NCBI GenBank assembly: GCA_964489215.1
Contig: CAZAYB010000158.1
Span: forward strand, 1 to 7,236
Length of the DNA stretch: 7,236 nucleotides
Direction: 5' to 3'
Origin: CAZAYB01 sp964489215
Lineage (GTDB): Bacteria; Planctomycetota; Phycisphaerae; Sedimentisphaerales; Anaerohalosphaeraceae
In this document: positions 5,296 through 7,236 of the stretch, piece by piece
How positions within the stretch are numbered: position 1 is the stretch's first letter
Layout: every line of letters starts with the position of its first letter
Position numbers and translations under genes: made by a program
The notes under the pieces: generated by a model
Told to the model about the DNA's origin: nothing
What the model saw: the letters and a program-made list of their open reading frames with translations, nothing else
Database searches by the model: none

Positions 5296-6143
5296 AAAAG
5301 ATGAAAACAAATTTTATCAATATCATTATAACACTTTCTTTATGCGCATCGGCTTTCAGCAACGATAAACAGACGCCCCACATAAGCTTCAAAACAAAAA
5401 ATCCAGAAATTGAAAAAAGCCGCGAACTCAGAAAACAGATAAAATATTACGAAGCCGATTCCATGATAAAAGAAAACATACCCGAGCCCAGCCAAAAAAA
5501 TCAGACATCACTCGATGAACTTATACAAAGTCTTAATCAGCTGCATTTCAAGGAAGAAGAACAAAAATCTATAATCGAACCATCCGAAGAATCAGAACAG
5601 AAAAAAGAACAGGTACAAAAAACCGGCAAAAAAATAAATGATAAAGACAAAAATCAGCTCCCACCAGAGCAGGAGATAAATCCGTACGAGGAAAAAATTA
5701 ACAAACTGCTCTCCAATCCGGAAAACATAGAAAATCCGTTACCCGTCGCCGAGGCACTTTTCAAAATGGGATATATCAAAAAAGCGGGATTCTTTTACAA
5801 ATATGCACTCGAAAACATTATGCAGGATAAAGAGAACTCCGACAGGCCATGGGTTCTCTTTCAGACTGCAAACTCCCTTAGAACTTCAGAGCCGAACCTT
5901 TCATACAAATACTACCAGATGCTCATGGACGAATACCCCGACTCTTTCTGGGTCTCTGCTGCAAAATCCAGACAGGAAATGCTTGCATGGTACCAGGACA
6001 CTGCTACATCTCAGATACTGAAAAAATATGTAACAAACCCAAAAATAAAGAAAGAAATAAACGCTTACATAGACAACCTTCAAAAAATGACTGATCCCGA
6101 CAAAGTCAGCCAAAACGAAAATAAACTTAAAAATGAACAATAA
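5292..6143 (+). CDS. Exported protein with charged linker and C-terminal TPR-like domain
   Basis: Encodes 283 aa of unrecognised family. Residues 1-23 form a Sec signal peptide: basic MKKMK, hydrophobic NFINIIITLSLC, and an ASA (19-21) signal-peptidase I site. Cys18 lies within the hydrophobic run but the preceding LSL does not make a proper lipobox, so a lipoprotein is unlikely. Residues 25-140 are polar and rich in Lys, Glu and Gln, including a low-complexity stretch (about 87-128), probably disordered or coiled coil. Residues 148-235 are helical and TPR-like (VAEALFKMGYIKKAGFFYKYAL, described by its AEALF at 153-157 and YKYAL at 169-173; then LFQTANSLR and YYQMLMDEYP). The start overlaps the previous stop as ATGA, and AGAGG (5277-5281) precedes it by 10 nt, implying translational coupling and likely co-function with the membrane TPR protein in the periplasm. 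The next gene overlaps its end by 11 bp. No enzyme motif is seen. Confidence 0.82.
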   Translation: MKKMKTNFINIIITLSLCASAFSNDKQTPHISFKTKNPEIEKSRELRKQIKYYEADSMIKENIPEPSQKNQTSLDELIQSLNQLHFKEEEQKSIIEPSEESEQKKEQVQKTGKKINDKDKNQLPPEQEINPYEEKINKLLSNPENIENPLPVAEALFKMGYIKKAGFFYKYALENIMQDKENSDRPWVLFQTANSLRTSEPNLSYKYYQMLMDEYPDSFWVSAAKSRQEMLAWYQDTATSQILKKYVTNPKIKKEINAYIDNLQKMTDPDKVSQNENKLKNEQ

Positions 6144-7236
6144 ACAAATCAATAATCCGGTTTCTTCAGTCTTAATCATTGAGCATGACAAGAACATGAT
6201 TCGTGACCTGCTCAAAACCTGCGCGCAAAAGTCAATTGTGCCCATAGTACTCCCAGATACAAAAAAAATAGCCGGAACTCTGGATGCAAAAAATGTCCGA
6301 ACAATATTCCTCGGCAAGGAATACGGAAATGAAACAGACAACTCCCAGCTGAGAACACTAAACGCAATAAAAGAAATTCATCCCGAAATGCCTGTCATAA
6401 AACTTACAAAGGACACTACCTCACAAAGTGCCGTAAAAGCCGTAAAAATCGGGTTCGCAGATGTAATTACTGCTCCGCTGGACATAAACGAACTAAACGA
6501 AATCCTCGACAGGTTCTGCCCCAACCATAAAACAAACATCATACAACCGTCCCTGAATATCAAAAACGCTGCTTTCCAGATTATAGGACAAAGCAAAACA
6601 CTGGAAAAAACAATTGAAATCGCCAGAAAAGTCGCACCAACCTCCGCACCGGTACTCATCTCAGGCGAAAGCGGAACTGGCAAGGAACTGATAGCAAAAC
6701 TCATTCACTCAACAAGCAAAAGAGCAAATGCGCCCTACGTAAAGGTAAACTGTGCAGCCATCAACGAGTCTCTGCTTGAAAGCGAACTGTTCGGACATGA
6801 AAAAGGAGCATTCACAGGAGCACACCAACAGCACAAGGGAAGATTCGAAAGAGCGCACGGAGGAACACTGCTGCTCGATGAAATCACCGAAACTCCCCAG
6901 CCCTTCCAGGCAAAATTGCTCCGCGTTCTCGAGGAAATGGACCTTGAAAGAGTAGGAGGCTCTGAAAACATCAATATCAACGTCCGAGTAATAAGCACTA
7001 CAAACAAAAACATTGAAGATTTGGTTGATAACGGAAAATTCCGCTCAGATTTATACTACAGATTATGTGCCGTAAAAATACAAATACCTCCCCTGAGAAA
7101 GAGATTAAACGACCTCGAGCATCTTATCTGGCACTTCATCAACCAGTTCTCACCAGAAACCGGCAGAATCATAACCTCACTGGACCCCGCAATGATCGAC
7201 CAGTTCAGAAACTATCATTGGCCAGGCAACATAAGG
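6133..7236 (+). CDS. Second sigma-54-dependent activator with a degenerate receiver (cut by window edge)
   Basis: The 368 codons present run off the right edge; the end of the AAA+ domain and any HTH domain are missing. Residues 12-128 keep a receiver fold but not its chemistry: the acidic pair is Glu17-His18, the phospho-acceptor position is Gly61 (IFLGK), and the usual Lys is Ala114 (VITAPLD); only Thr92 remains. It is therefore probably not controlled by phosphorylation, as in FleQ/FlrA. The AAA+ domain is intact: Walker A GESGTGKE (178-185), canonical GAFTGA (225-230), Walker B LLLDE (246-250), FRSDLYYRL (303-311) and sensor II WPGNIR (363-368). The start ATG overlaps the previous gene by 11 bp and has no clear Shine-Dalgarno; ATG at 6196 would cut into the receiver and is less likely. 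Co-transcription with the TPR genes from the sigma-54 promoter at 2694 suggests a cascade or feed-forward role. Confidence 0.9.
   Translation, partial: MNNKQINNPVSSVLIIEHDKNMIRDLLKTCAQKSIVPIVLPDTKKIAGTLDAKNVRTIFLGKEYGNETDNSQLRTLNAIKEIHPEMPVIKLTKDTTSQSAVKAVKIGFADVITAPLDINELNEILDRFCPNHKTNIIQPSLNIKNAAFQIIGQSKTLEKTIEIARKVAPTSAPVLISGESGTGKELIAKLIHSTSKRANAPYVKVNCAAINESLLESELFGHEKGAFTGAHQQHKGRFERAHGGTLLLDEITETPQPFQAKLLRVLEEMDLERVGGSENININVRVISTTNKNIEDLVDNGKFRSDLYYRLCAVKIQIPPLRKRLNDLEHLIWHFINQFSPETGRIITSLDPAMIDQFRNYHWPGNIR

Noticed and set aside
5292..5360. Lipoprotein signal in the exported protein
   Set aside because: Cys18 is preceded by LSL, not a [GAS] at -1, and a standard ASA cleavage site follows directly.
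5901..6341. Minus-strand open frame spanning the junction of the exported protein and second activator
   Set aside because: It has hydrophobic stretches but is antisense to two supported genes and looks like the complement of Lys/Asn-rich codons.
1..7236. Mobile elements, CRISPR arrays, tRNA or rRNA genes
   Set aside because: No terminal inverted repeats, transposase motifs, regular direct repeats with spacers, or recognisable structural RNA were found by eye.

Overview
The window is a flagellar gene neighbourhood controlled by sigma-54. It fits a motile Gram-negative (diderm) bacterium of moderate to low GC, with A-rich coding strands on the right-hand genes. The flgE N-terminus (ANVNTIGYK followed by a GGTNPQQKGTGVG stretch) and the pairing of sigma-54 activators with a large TPR protein remind me of Planctomycetota (Phycisphaerae-like) flagellar loci. 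That placement comes from memory and is low confidence.

Left part, minus strand (1-800): flgE (hook protein, cut by the window edge) lies behind flgD (hook cap / hook assembly protein). Both have Shine-Dalgarno sites. Upstream of flgD is a sigma-54 promoter that matches the -24/-12 consensus at every conserved position (785-800, minus strand). The divergent intergenic region (733-1164) also holds a rightward terminator-like hairpin and weak candidate promoters for the gene to its right.

Centre, plus strand (1165-2550): a complete 461-aa sigma-54-dependent activator with a receiver, an AAA+ and a Fis-type HTH domain. Its receiver lacks the usual acidic pair and its sigma-54-contacting GAFTGA loop reads GSFTSA. 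It is the obvious candidate activator for the two sigma-54 promoters around it.

Right part, plus strand (2694-7236): a second full-consensus sigma-54 promoter (2694-2709) precedes three tightly packed or overlapping genes. (a) An 838-aa single-pass membrane protein has a cytoplasmic tail with four copies of a [DN][IV]F mini-motif, one transmembrane helix and a long TPR region interrupted by an STN/secretin-N-like segment. (b) A 283-aa exported protein has a charged linker and a C-terminal TPR-like domain, and overlaps (a) by ATGA. (c) A second sigma-54 activator, cut at the right edge, has a receiver that lost both the phospho-acceptor Asp and the conserved Lys but keeps a canonical GAFTGA loop.

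Working model (inference): sigma-54 and one or both activators switch on hook assembly (flgD-flgE) together with an undescribed inner-membrane/periplasm TPR pair. That pair may be a flagellum-associated scaffold, by analogy only with the PflA/PflB TPR proteins of Campylobacter. Because the second activator gene lies in the sigma-54-driven operon, it could form a feed-forward step in the flagellar cascade. No RNA genes, mobile elements or CRISPR arrays are seen.
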